From NCBI GenBank assembly GCA_003484585.1, contig DNBZ01000119.1, positions 1 to 9,355 of the forward strand: a stretch of DNA of 9,355 bases. The letters are read 5' to 3'. This stretch comes from Bacteroidota bacterium. Lineage in GTDB: Bacteria > Bacteroidota > Bacteroidia > NS11-12g > UBA9320. Positions within the stretch are counted from its first letter, which is position 1; each line of letters begins with the position of its first letter. The notes beneath the pieces were generated by a model. That model did not search any database. It saw nothing but the letters and a program-made list of their open reading frames with translations, and was not told where the DNA came from. A program made the position numbers and the translations under genes. Shown here piece after piece: positions 1-5,732 of the stretch.

Positions 1-1595
1 AGGCCATTGCTAAATAACTCATTTATATCTGGGCTTCTAAATCGAGTAGCGGTAGATATATGTACTTTAAAATCATGACTTATTCGTCTCCATCCACTTA
101 AATTGGCTGATAGGCCACCAAAGGTGAATTTCTCATTGCGTAGTTCGTTTTTAATATAGCGATACGTGTTGGTATTTTGTAGATCGTATCGCACACCTCC
201 TTCTATTAGGTACTTCTCATTTTCTAAAGTAGCTATGGCAAAAGCTCCCGCTTTGTATCGTAAGTAGTTGGGTACGAAATATCGTCCTTTGAATGTGTTT
301 TGCTGTTGCTCACCCATAGCACCATATTGTATTCTCCATAGATCTATGTGTTTGTCTATTAGTAGGTTGATCTGATGCGTATTAAGATTTAGATCAAGGG
401 CAGCGTCTTTACCTCCATTGTGATTATCAAATTCCTGTCGGTGATTATTTTGAAAAGTATAGCTTGTAATTACTTCACCCAGCTTATTGCTTTCGTATTC
501 CCATTTTACTTTACCCGCATAATGCTGTATGAGTTGTGAGGGTGGTTGTATCTGGTAGGTGAATGGTCTATTGATAAGAGGAGTATCGCTTGCCAGAGCA
601 ATATTCAAATCGGTCAAATTTCCAATGTGAGAAGCTGCTAAAATGCCTAATCGTTGTACAAAGCCTGATGCTGTCAGTGAGAGCTTGCTTTTGCCTTTGG
701 TATAGTGGGAGTAATATGAACCGCTTAGCTGGCCGAAGCCTGTATTGCTAAGTACATAATTGGATGCATTTGCATCTCCGTTTCGTTTTACATTGATTAC
801 TAGTCTATTGCCCCACGATTTAGGGGCATGGTAATTTTCTAGTTTCACTCCCAATTGTCCGCCGTTAGGATTAGTTTCACCTTTTGCAATAAGCGATACT
901 TGAGTATAGGAAGTATCTAGAAATATGGCAGGCAGTATACGAATGGCGCCACCCATGGCATCGCCTCCGTAGCGTAGGGTAGATGCTCCTTTTATGAGTT
1001 CTATACTGCCAGCACTTAGTGGATCTATCTCCGGAGCGTGCTCGCTTCCCCATTGTTGTCCTTCTTGCTTGCTATCGTCATTTATCACAGATATACGATT
1101 GCTGTGCATCCCATTTATTACGGGTTTAGCTATGGTAGAGCCCGTTTTCAGAAAGCTAATTCCATTGGTGTTTTGCAATGCATCGCTTAAACTTACTGCT
1201 GCAAGTTGCTCTAGTTTTTTGCTACTCACGGTCTGTATTAATCGAGCATCTGGTTCAGTATTGCTGTGGTGCCCGTAGGCTATCACCTCTGCAAACAAGT
1301 GTGAGTGATGTGGAAGATAAATATAAATATTGGTATCTTTCAATACCTCTAATTGTAAGACCTTAGTATTACAACCCACGTGACTTATTTCCAAGGTCTG
1401 CTTGCCAGCTGCCAATTCTGTTACGGTAAACTTGCCTTTATTATCAGCTATTACTTTAGTATTAGCTGTTTTAATAAGTGAGGACGAAAGTGGCTCTAGA
1501 GTGGCACTATCTAGTACTATTCCAGTTATGGTTACTTGCGAATAAGCAAGTATACTAGTGCAAAAAAACACGAGTAAAGCGAATTTATTTCGCAT
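1..1595 (-). CDS. TonB-dependent outer-membrane receptor, N-terminal 531 residues (C-terminus beyond window)
   Basis: The reading frame is open from an ATG at 1595 to the left edge with no stop, so the gene is cut by the window, not broken. The protein begins with a signal peptide (about residues 1-20, ending AYSQ). A carboxypeptidase-regulatory-like beta-sandwich follows (about 21-95), then a plug domain (about 115-225) with the family hallmarks KPVINGMHSNRI, EGQQWGSEHAPEID (178-191) and IELIKGASTLRYGGDAMGG (198-215). The barrel strands then run to the edge, ending in FRSPDINELFSNG, a typical mid-to-late barrel motif of these receptors. Such proteins import scarce ligands across the outer membrane using TonB energy. 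His clusters at 96-99 (HHSH) and 109-110, and the Cys/His-rich protein encoded 61 bp upstream, make metal or metal-chelate uptake plausible. That substrate is inference. No separate promoter is visible in the 61-bp gap, so it is probably cotranscribed with the upstream gene. Confidence 0.93.
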   Translation of the reverse strand, partial: MRNKFALLVFFCTSILAYSQVTITGIVLDSATLEPLSSSLIKTANTKVIADNKGKFTVTELAAGKQTLEISHVGCNTKVLQLEVLKDTNIYIYLPHHSHLFAEVIAYGHHSNTEPDARLIQTVSSKKLEQLAAVSLSDALQNTNGISFLKTGSTIAKPVINGMHSNRISVINDDSKQEGQQWGSEHAPEIDPLSAGSIELIKGASTLRYGGDAMGGAIRILPAIFLDTSYTQVSLIAKGETNPNGGQLGVKLENYHAPKSWGNRLVINVKRNGDANASNYVLSNTGFGQLSGSYYSHYTKGKSKLSLTASGFVQRLGILAASHIGNLTDLNIALASDTPLINRPFTYQIQPPSQLIQHYAGKVKWEYESNKLGEVITSYTFQNNHRQEFDNHNGGKDAALDLNLNTHQINLLIDKHIDLWRIQYGAMGEQQQNTFKGRYFVPNYLRYKAGAFAIATLENEKYLIEGGVRYDLQNTNTYRYIKNELRNEKFTFGGLSANLSGWRRISHDFKVHISTATRFRSPDINELFSNG

Positions 1596-1656
1596 ATGGA
1601 AAGTTTAATATTATTGGTTAAAGAAAAACGAAAATGGATATAAGAGGGTAAGCCTG

Positions 1657-1959
1657 TTATATCAAAGGAGGTGCTCTGCCTAGAGGGCTTTTAACCAGAA
1701 GTAAAAATGGGGTACTAACCACAGAAAGTGTGTAGTCTCCAGCACTTATTACAGCACTTTTAGTCAGTTGATAATCTATAGCTGTGCCAGGATGTAAAAC
1801 AGTATCACACAGTGCACAGCTATGGTGATTATCTTCTAAGCAAATATGCTCGCCTGATTTGTGGCAGTGGTTTTCTTGGTTTTCTAACGTGTGTAGCGTA
1901 TTGCTGATACCTATGAAAGTAAACAACAAAACTAGAGCTATAGAAAATGTACTTCTCAA
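1657..1959 (-). CDS. Small exported Cys/His-rich protein, putative metal binding (resembles HYC_CC_PP-type proteins)
   Basis: This 100-residue protein has a hydrophobic N-terminus (about 5-19) that could be a signal peptide or anchor. A ligand-rich segment follows: H31-C32-H33, H38, C40, H45-H46, C48-x2-C51 and H56. A second hydrophobic stretch lies at about 78-89, and the C-terminus is RAPPLI. Small Bacteroidota proteins with a central His/Cys cluster and an RxPP-type end are often encoded just before a TonB receptor. From memory NCBI names one such group HYC_CC_PP, and I have not confirmed membership. The likely place is the periplasm or inner-membrane face, and the likely role is metal binding or sensing for the receptor downstream; both are inference. 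The only usable start is a TTG at 1959, because an in-frame TGA lies two codons upstream and there is no in-frame ATG or GTG. A TAnnTTTG element ends only 4 nt before that TTG, so the start is less certain than the frame. Confidence 0.7.
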   Translation of the reverse strand: MRSTFSIALVLLFTFIGISNTLHTLENQENHCHKSGEHICLEDNHHSCALCDTVLHPGTAIDYQLTKSAVISAGDYTLSVVSTPFLLLVKSPLGRAPPLI

Positions 1960-1963
1960 AGTT

Positions 1964-1971
1964 CAAATGTA
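1964..1971 (-). promoter_or_regulatory. Bacteroidota -7 promoter element (TACATTTG) for the 1959-1 unit
   Basis: Read on the minus strand the bases are TACATTTG, a full match to TAnnTTTG. The element lies between the symporter stop codon and the small Cys/His gene, so the metal-uptake pair can be transcribed independently of the decarboxylase-symporter unit upstream. I see no clean TTG at the usual -33 distance; only weaker T-rich sequence is there. Confidence 0.55.
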
Positions 1972-2002
1972 ATATCTCAAGCTTATAGTTTATTAACGCT
2001 CT

Positions 2003-2014
2003 ATAGAATTCTAT
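2003..2014. repeat. 12-bp perfect palindrome over the symporter stop codon
   Basis: The bases ATAGAATTCTAT read the same on both strands and include the TAG stop of the symporter gene (2013-2011 on the minus strand). There is no loop and no following T-tract, so it is not a good terminator. It may be chance in AT-rich DNA or a protein-binding site. Confidence 0.3.
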
Positions 2015-3537
2015 TTTATTTCGATATTCTCATCTTTCATCGGGTAAATCTTTGTGAATAGCCAACCGAAGAGTAATGAAACTATAAAGGAAGGAGCCAG
2101 TACATCTAGTCTTTTAAAGTAGATACCAATGACATCTAAATCGTTTATCACAAATTTGAATAAGATAACCCCAAGAAATCCTGAAATGATACTGGCAATA
2201 GCCCCAGCTTGACTATATGCTTTCCAAAATAGTGAAAGAATAATAACGGGGCAAAAACTTGCTGCGATACCACTCCAGCCAAATATCATCACCCAAAATA
2301 CCTGTCGGCCTGGATTATAATAAGCCATACCAAATGCGAGCCCTAGCGATAAAAGTGCCATAATAAGAGTTACATATCTTGATATTTTGGTCAACTTATC
2401 ATCTGAAACTGTTGGGTTGAATATTTTTTGATAAAAATCACGTGTAACGGCACTAGATGCCATTACCAATAATGAATCTATAGTAGACATAATAGCAGAT
2501 AGTACTATGGCTACATAGATAGCTGCTATACCTAGTGGCAAAAAGTTAGTCGTTATCATGTCTAGTACGTCTGTAGCTCCTATTCCAAATACAGCCTCTG
2601 GATTTTCTCCGATTTCGGTGAAATAAACTCGTGCTAATATACCAATGGTTACAGCTGCGGCATCGGTGAGTAAGGTGTAAAATATGGCTACCCATTTTCC
2701 TTTATCTATTTCATCCTCATTTTTGATCGACATAAAACGAACGTAGACTTGTGGCGAGCCTAAGAACCCAAGTCCTATCATAGAAAATCCTAAGATAGTA
2801 GCCAGATTGAGCCAAAATCCTTCTCCACCCCAAATATTGGTGAGCTTAGGGTCTAAATTGTGCAGTGTATCTAGTATATTGAGATTTGCATCTAGGTTAT
2901 AATAAACTACAATAGGCAGAGTAACTAGCCCAAAGAACATAAGCACTCCCTGAAATACGTCTGACCATACTACGGCTACAAAACCTCCAAGAAAAATATA
3001 GGCCAGTACGATGAAAAAGCCTAATAATGCACCGTGGTAGTAGTCCATCTCCATCATAGAATGAAAGGCTTTACCTGTGACATCTATCTGTGTACTCACA
3101 TATATCACCACAAATATGGATAGGATAGAGGCGGCTAGCCCTCTCAGAAATTTGGTGTTACTTTTAAAATGACTTTCTAAATAATCAGGAACAGTGAGTG
3201 AGTTATATTTATCTGACTTCCGCTTAAATCGCTTAGCCATGAACTGCCAAGATACAGCTACACCCAGTACTTCACCCAGCACTACCCAGTATGCGGATAA
3301 GCCTGCTAAAGCTCCCATGCCGGTGAGACCTATGAGTAGCCAACCAGACTCGCCAGTAGCTCTAGCTGAGAAGGCTGTAGCCCAATAGCCTATTTTTTTA
3401 CCTCCTACATAGTAGTCACTAATGTTTTTAACTCTTCTAGAAGCTACTATGCCTATTAGAAATAACACAAGAACATAAAGGGAGAGGGCTATTATTTTGG
3501 TTGTAAGTTCTTTGTTTTGAAGTATCTCTGTTAGCAT
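2011..3537 (-). CDS. Sodium:solute symporter (SSS family), PutP-like, substrate uncertain
   Basis: This is an inner-membrane Na+-coupled importer of 508 residues, a normal length for the family, with about 13 hydrophobic segments. The overall pattern matches sodium/proline symporters: YYVGGKKIGYWATAFSARATGESGWLL (42-68), TVPDYLESHF (115-124), IFLGGFVAVVWSDVFQG (181-197), SPQVYVRFM (261-269) and IMSTIDSLL (349-357). Ser351-Thr352 match the Na+-site Ser340-Thr341 of E. coli PutP. By my alignment, however, PutP Asp55 corresponds to Gly62 (followed by Glu63), and the proline-contact residues Trp244 and Tyr248 correspond to Ile254 and Phe258. A substrate other than proline is therefore credible. 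The ATG at 3537 is 21 bp after the decarboxylase stop with no promoter between, so the two are cotranscribed. That context suggests a sulfinate, sulfonate or related amino-acid substrate, which is inference. Confidence 0.9.
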   Translation of the reverse strand: MLTEILQNKELTTKIIALSLYVLVLFLIGIVASRRVKNISDYYVGGKKIGYWATAFSARATGESGWLLIGLTGMGALAGLSAYWVVLGEVLGVAVSWQFMAKRFKRKSDKYNSLTVPDYLESHFKSNTKFLRGLAASILSIFVVIYVSTQIDVTGKAFHSMMEMDYYHGALLGFFIVLAYIFLGGFVAVVWSDVFQGVLMFFGLVTLPIVVYYNLDANLNILDTLHNLDPKLTNIWGGEGFWLNLATILGFSMIGLGFLGSPQVYVRFMSIKNEDEIDKGKWVAIFYTLLTDAAAVTIGILARVYFTEIGENPEAVFGIGATDVLDMITTNFLPLGIAAIYVAIVLSAIMSTIDSLLVMASSAVTRDFYQKIFNPTVSDDKLTKISRYVTLIMALLSLGLAFGMAYYNPGRQVFWVMIFGWSGIAASFCPVIILSLFWKAYSQAGAIASIISGFLGVILFKFVINDLDVIGIYFKRLDVLAPSFIVSLLFGWLFTKIYPMKDENIEIK

Positions 3538-3558
3538 ATTAGCATTTTTAGGGTGATT

Positions 3559-4905
3559 TTATTCTTTTCCTTCCTCTAGAGCCTTAAAGAAGTTTAATAT
3601 TTCTTCTTTACTATTCGTAGCATTTATAGTCACCAGTCTTACAAATTCGGTATCTCCGAATTTGCCGTAGCCTATCATGAGATCTCCATCTTCATACAGT
3701 TTTGTACAGAGATCTTTAGGGTCTATCCCCTTATAGTTGAAACAGATAGAAATAGAATCATCAAAACTATATAGTGTATAGTCAGGATGATTACGTACGT
3801 ATTCTCTAGCGACATCTGCTAGGTAAAACTGATTATCTACTATCTCTTCTAAACCCTTATTTCCTAAAGATTTCCACAGCGTCCATAGCTTTAGAGCGTC
3901 ATTTCTACGGCCACACTGTAAACTAGTTTTACCTAGGTCGTAATTATCTGCACCTGTTTGGTACAGGTATTCTGCCTGGTTAGAAAAGGATTCTACGAGT
4001 TGCTCTTTGTGCTTAGATACAAAAATAGAACTACTCAATGGTGTACCTAGCATCTTATGAGCATTGAAACTAAAGCTATCGCTGCGTTCTGCTCCTGCTA
4101 CTAGGTGCTTATATTTTTCGCTAAATATCACAGCACCGCAGTACGCTCCATCTATATGTAGCCATACATTATACTTCTGGCATACATCTGCTATCGCATT
4201 CACATCGTCAAAAGCTCCTAGTACAGTAGTGCCGGCGGTGGCATTTACGTAAAAAGGAGTAAATCCATCTGCTACATCTTGTTCTATGCATCGGGCAAGA
4301 TGAGTAGGGTCCATTTGCCCAGCTTGGTTGTTCTTTATGTACCTTATATTATTACGTCCTACACCTGCAAAGGCTGCATTTTTTGGCGTAGAATAATGAG
4401 AAGTAGCAGAAGTATACAATGTCATGCGTTGAGTTACACCATCGTATTTTGCTTTCTTATCTTTAGTATCTCGTGCCATCAAAAGTGCCATGAAGTTACT
4501 CATACTGCCACCTGGAGGCATAGTTCCATCTCCATCTGTATAGCCTACTAGTTTGCAGGTTTCCTGTATTATAGCTTTTTCGATACCCGCTTGCGGTCCT
4601 GCCACTTTGTAGGTATACATACTGTTATTTAGAATAACGGCAAGTAAATCCCCAATTACTGCTTTAGGTTGTCTGCCGCCAAATAGTTGGTTAAAGAATA
4701 GTTTGGAAGCGGTACGAGGAGTGTGCATTACTGCGTTTTCTACTACCTTTTTCCATTCCTCATCGTCCATTGGCTCATCGCTAAAACTGAGATCGAGGTC
4801 AGCTATTACGGTTTCTGTGGATAATGGAGAAACTACGGGTTCTTTTTTTTCGTTTTCAATCAGTTTGGTGACTAATTCATTGAAAAATTGTAATTCTGAC
4901 TGCAT
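3559..4905 (-). CDS. PLP-dependent group II decarboxylase, probable cysteine-sulfinate (or Asp/Glu) decarboxylase
   Basis: This 448-residue cytosolic enzyme would remove the alpha-carboxyl of an acidic amino acid; with cysteine sulfinate the product is hypotaurine. Fold-type I features are visible: FFNQLF (70-75), DGTMPPGGSMSN (126-137), SHYS with the ring-stacking His170, NATAGTTVLGAFDD (221-234), HIDGAY with Asp252 for the pyridine nitrogen, NAHK with the Schiff-base Lys284, and QCGRRNDALKLW (330-341). Phe75 and Ser95 line up with Phe94 and Ser114 of human CSAD, and the FFNQLF and QCGRR segments look closer to CSAD than to GAD (FFNQLS, QCGRH). Against a simple assignment, the usual WNPHK is FNAHK and HVDAAWGG is HIDGAYCG. 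The divergent neighbour is a cysteine dioxygenase, which makes cysteine sulfinate; this is the main argument for the substrate. Aspartate (to beta-alanine) or glutamate (to GABA) remain alternatives. The ATG at 4905 lies 8 nt after a promoter element. Confidence 0.85.
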   Translation of the reverse strand: MQSELQFFNELVTKLIENEKKEPVVSPLSTETVIADLDLSFSDEPMDDEEWKKVVENAVMHTPRTASKLFFNQLFGGRQPKAVIGDLLAVILNNSMYTYKVAGPQAGIEKAIIQETCKLVGYTDGDGTMPPGGSMSNFMALLMARDTKDKKAKYDGVTQRMTLYTSATSHYSTPKNAAFAGVGRNNIRYIKNNQAGQMDPTHLARCIEQDVADGFTPFYVNATAGTTVLGAFDDVNAIADVCQKYNVWLHIDGAYCGAVIFSEKYKHLVAGAERSDSFSFNAHKMLGTPLSSSIFVSKHKEQLVESFSNQAEYLYQTGADNYDLGKTSLQCGRRNDALKLWTLWKSLGNKGLEEIVDNQFYLADVAREYVRNHPDYTLYSFDDSISICFNYKGIDPKDLCTKLYEDGDLMIGYGKFGDTEFVRLVTINATNSKEEILNFFKALEEGKE

Positions 4906-4913
4906 TTGTGCGT

Positions 4914-4943
4914 CAAAGTTGATATAATATGCTTAATAACCAA
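4914..4943 (-). promoter_or_regulatory. Promoter of the decarboxylase-symporter unit
   Basis: On the minus strand a TTG (4943-4941) is followed after 19 bases by CAACTTTG (4921-4914), which matches TAnnTTTG at all fixed positions but the first. The spacing fits the 17-23 bases usual in Bacteroidota. The element ends 8 nt before the decarboxylase ATG, so the leader would be only a few bases long. Confidence 0.6.
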
Positions 4944-4951
4944 TGTTTGGT
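4939..4951. promoter_or_regulatory. Inverted repeat ACCAA-TGT-TTGGT, possible operator
   Basis: Perfect 5-bp arms flank a 3-base spacer, and the left arm contains the -33 TTG of the minus-strand promoter. A repressor or activator bound here would act on the decarboxylase unit. The arms are short, and the regulator is unknown. Confidence 0.35.
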
Positions 4952-4962
4952 CTATGTTTATC

Positions 4963-4979
4963 CTTGACTCAAGATCAAG
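4963..4979. promoter_or_regulatory. Inverted repeat CTTGA-C-TCAAG plus a third TCAAG, possible operator
   Basis: The arms CTTGA (4963-4967) and TCAAG (4969-4973) are separated by one base, and TCAAG is repeated at 4975-4979. The left arm contains the -33 TTG of the cysteine dioxygenase promoter. The arrangement mirrors the inverted repeat on the divergent promoter, but the arm sequence differs, so the two need not bind the same protein. Confidence 0.35.
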
Positions 4980-4991
4980 AATGTATATTTG
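4964..4991 (+). promoter_or_regulatory. Promoter of the cysteine dioxygenase gene
   Basis: TTG (4964-4966), 17 bases, then TATATTTG (4984-4991) is an exact match to the Bacteroidota TTG-N17-23-TAnnTTTG promoter. It ends 12 nt before the ATG at 5004. This decides the start: the in-frame TTG at 4989 is part of the promoter and cannot be the initiation codon. Confidence 0.8.
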
Positions 4992-5003
4992 CAGCAGAAT
5001 ATT

Positions 5004-5552
5004 ATGTCTAAAGACACAATCAATCAAAAAATAATAAGTACGCTTGATGAAATGGTTCGATTACTTAAAAAAGGTGATTATGAGCCAGTAATTTCTCAAT
5101 CAGAGCATATTACTTTTAGTTTAGATGAGATGTTGCCTTACATCTTTTGGGATAAGGATAGATATACAAGAAATTGTATAGCTAGGGACGAGTATTTTGA
5201 ACTCGTACTTTTATGCTGGGAACAAGGTCAAAAGACAGCTATTCATTGCCATAATAAACAGGAGTGTTGGGTGAAAGTAGTATCGGGCAGTTTCTCTGAA
5301 GAGTTATATAGACTCAACGAAAACACCGGAGAAATGAAGTACATAACTACTGATATTTTATCTCAACACGAAGTGACGTCAGTAGAAGATGCAAGTGTTT
5401 TTCATAATTTAGCTAATATCAGTAATGGTAGAAGTATGAGTCTTCACTTGTACATGAAGCCAATAGAGGAATGTAGAATCTACGATAGAGAGACCTCTGA
5501 AATCAGAATGGTGTCATTATCTTATGATACTTTGGACGGTAAGCCTTACTAG
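5004..5552 (+). CDS. cdo: Cysteine dioxygenase (CDO type I, Arg-type with Cys-Tyr cofactor residues)
   Basis: This cytosolic non-haem iron cupin oxidises cysteine with O2 to cysteine sulfinate. At 182 residues it is close to the usual CDO length (about 200). The iron ligands are His81 and His83 (IHCH) and His134 (VFHNLANIS). Arg56 in YTRN matches rat Arg60, which binds the cysteine carboxylate and marks cysteine rather than mercaptopropionate as substrate. SLHLY (146-150) supplies the Ser-His-Tyr set of rat 153/155/157. Cys88 falls exactly at rat Cys93, so a Cys88-Tyr150 thioether cofactor is possible; most bacterial homologues have Gly there. Cys157 matches rat Cys164. I start at ATG 5004 rather than TTG 4989, which lies inside the promoter. 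The gene is divergent from the decarboxylase-symporter unit, and the pair fits cysteine to cysteine sulfinate to hypotaurine. It is monocistronic as far as seen. Confidence 0.95.
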   Translation: MSKDTINQKIISTLDEMVRLLKKGDYEPVISQSEHITFSLDEMLPYIFWDKDRYTRNCIARDEYFELVLLCWEQGQKTAIHCHNKQECWVKVVSGSFSEELYRLNENTGEMKYITTDILSQHEVTSVEDASVFHNLANISNGRSMSLHLYMKPIEECRIYDRETSEIRMVSLSYDTLDGKPY

Positions 5553-5660
5553 TTAACGTGCCTTAAATCGGTACTTATGAATTGTCCCTCTGGAAATCAG
5601 AGAAATTAAACTTCTAGGAAAATTTGTTTTAAGATTTTTTGAATTCTAATTTTAGATGAA

Positions 5661-5707
5661 ACCGATAATTGAGTATAAAAAATTATACGTTTCGAAATCA
5701 ATACGGT
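5661..5707. promoter_or_regulatory. Nested inverted repeats upstream of the outer-membrane protein promoter
   Basis: Outer arms ACCG-ATA-ATTGA (5661-5672) and TCAAT-A-CGGT (5698-5707) enclose a perfect GTATAA-AAAA-TTATAC repeat (5673-5688) and the palindrome TTTCGAAA (5690-5697). The block ends 2 bp before the -7 element at 5710. It is a plausible operator or activator site for the gene at 5733; the protein that would bind is unknown. There is otherwise no gene in 5553-5732. Confidence 0.4.
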
Positions 5708-5709
5708 CT

Positions 5710-5717
5710 TACATTTG
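5710..5717 (+). promoter_or_regulatory. Bacteroidota -7 promoter element (TACATTTG)
   Basis: The element is a full match to TAnnTTTG, 15 nt before the ATG at 5733. No TTG is found 17-23 bases upstream, where an inverted repeat sits instead, so transcription may depend on an activator (inference). The element overlaps the TTG at 5715 and argues against that codon as the start. Confidence 0.6.
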
Positions 5718-5732
5718 TCTTATTATAAATCA

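Noticed and set aside
994..1366. Two overlapping plus-strand open frames of 94 and 62 residues
   Set aside because: They lie entirely antisense to the TonB receptor, whose minus-strand frame is open and family-like throughout.
4064..4927. Plus-strand frames of 62, 90 and 74 residues
   Set aside because: They are antisense to the decarboxylase gene with no promoter or family resemblance. The last would also run into the divergent promoter region.
4989..5003. TTG at 4989 as the start of cysteine dioxygenase (five extra residues)
   Set aside because: The codon lies inside the TATATTTG promoter element, and an ATG at 5004 gives a protein that aligns well with the family.
5588..5602. CTCTG-GAAAT-CAGAG hairpin after the cysteine dioxygenase gene as a terminator
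   Set aside because: The stem is only 5 bp and is not followed by a T-tract, so it is too weak to call.
5715..5732. TTG at 5715 as the start of the barrel protein
   Set aside because: It overlaps the TACATTTG element and adds six residues before a good signal peptide that begins at ATG 5733.
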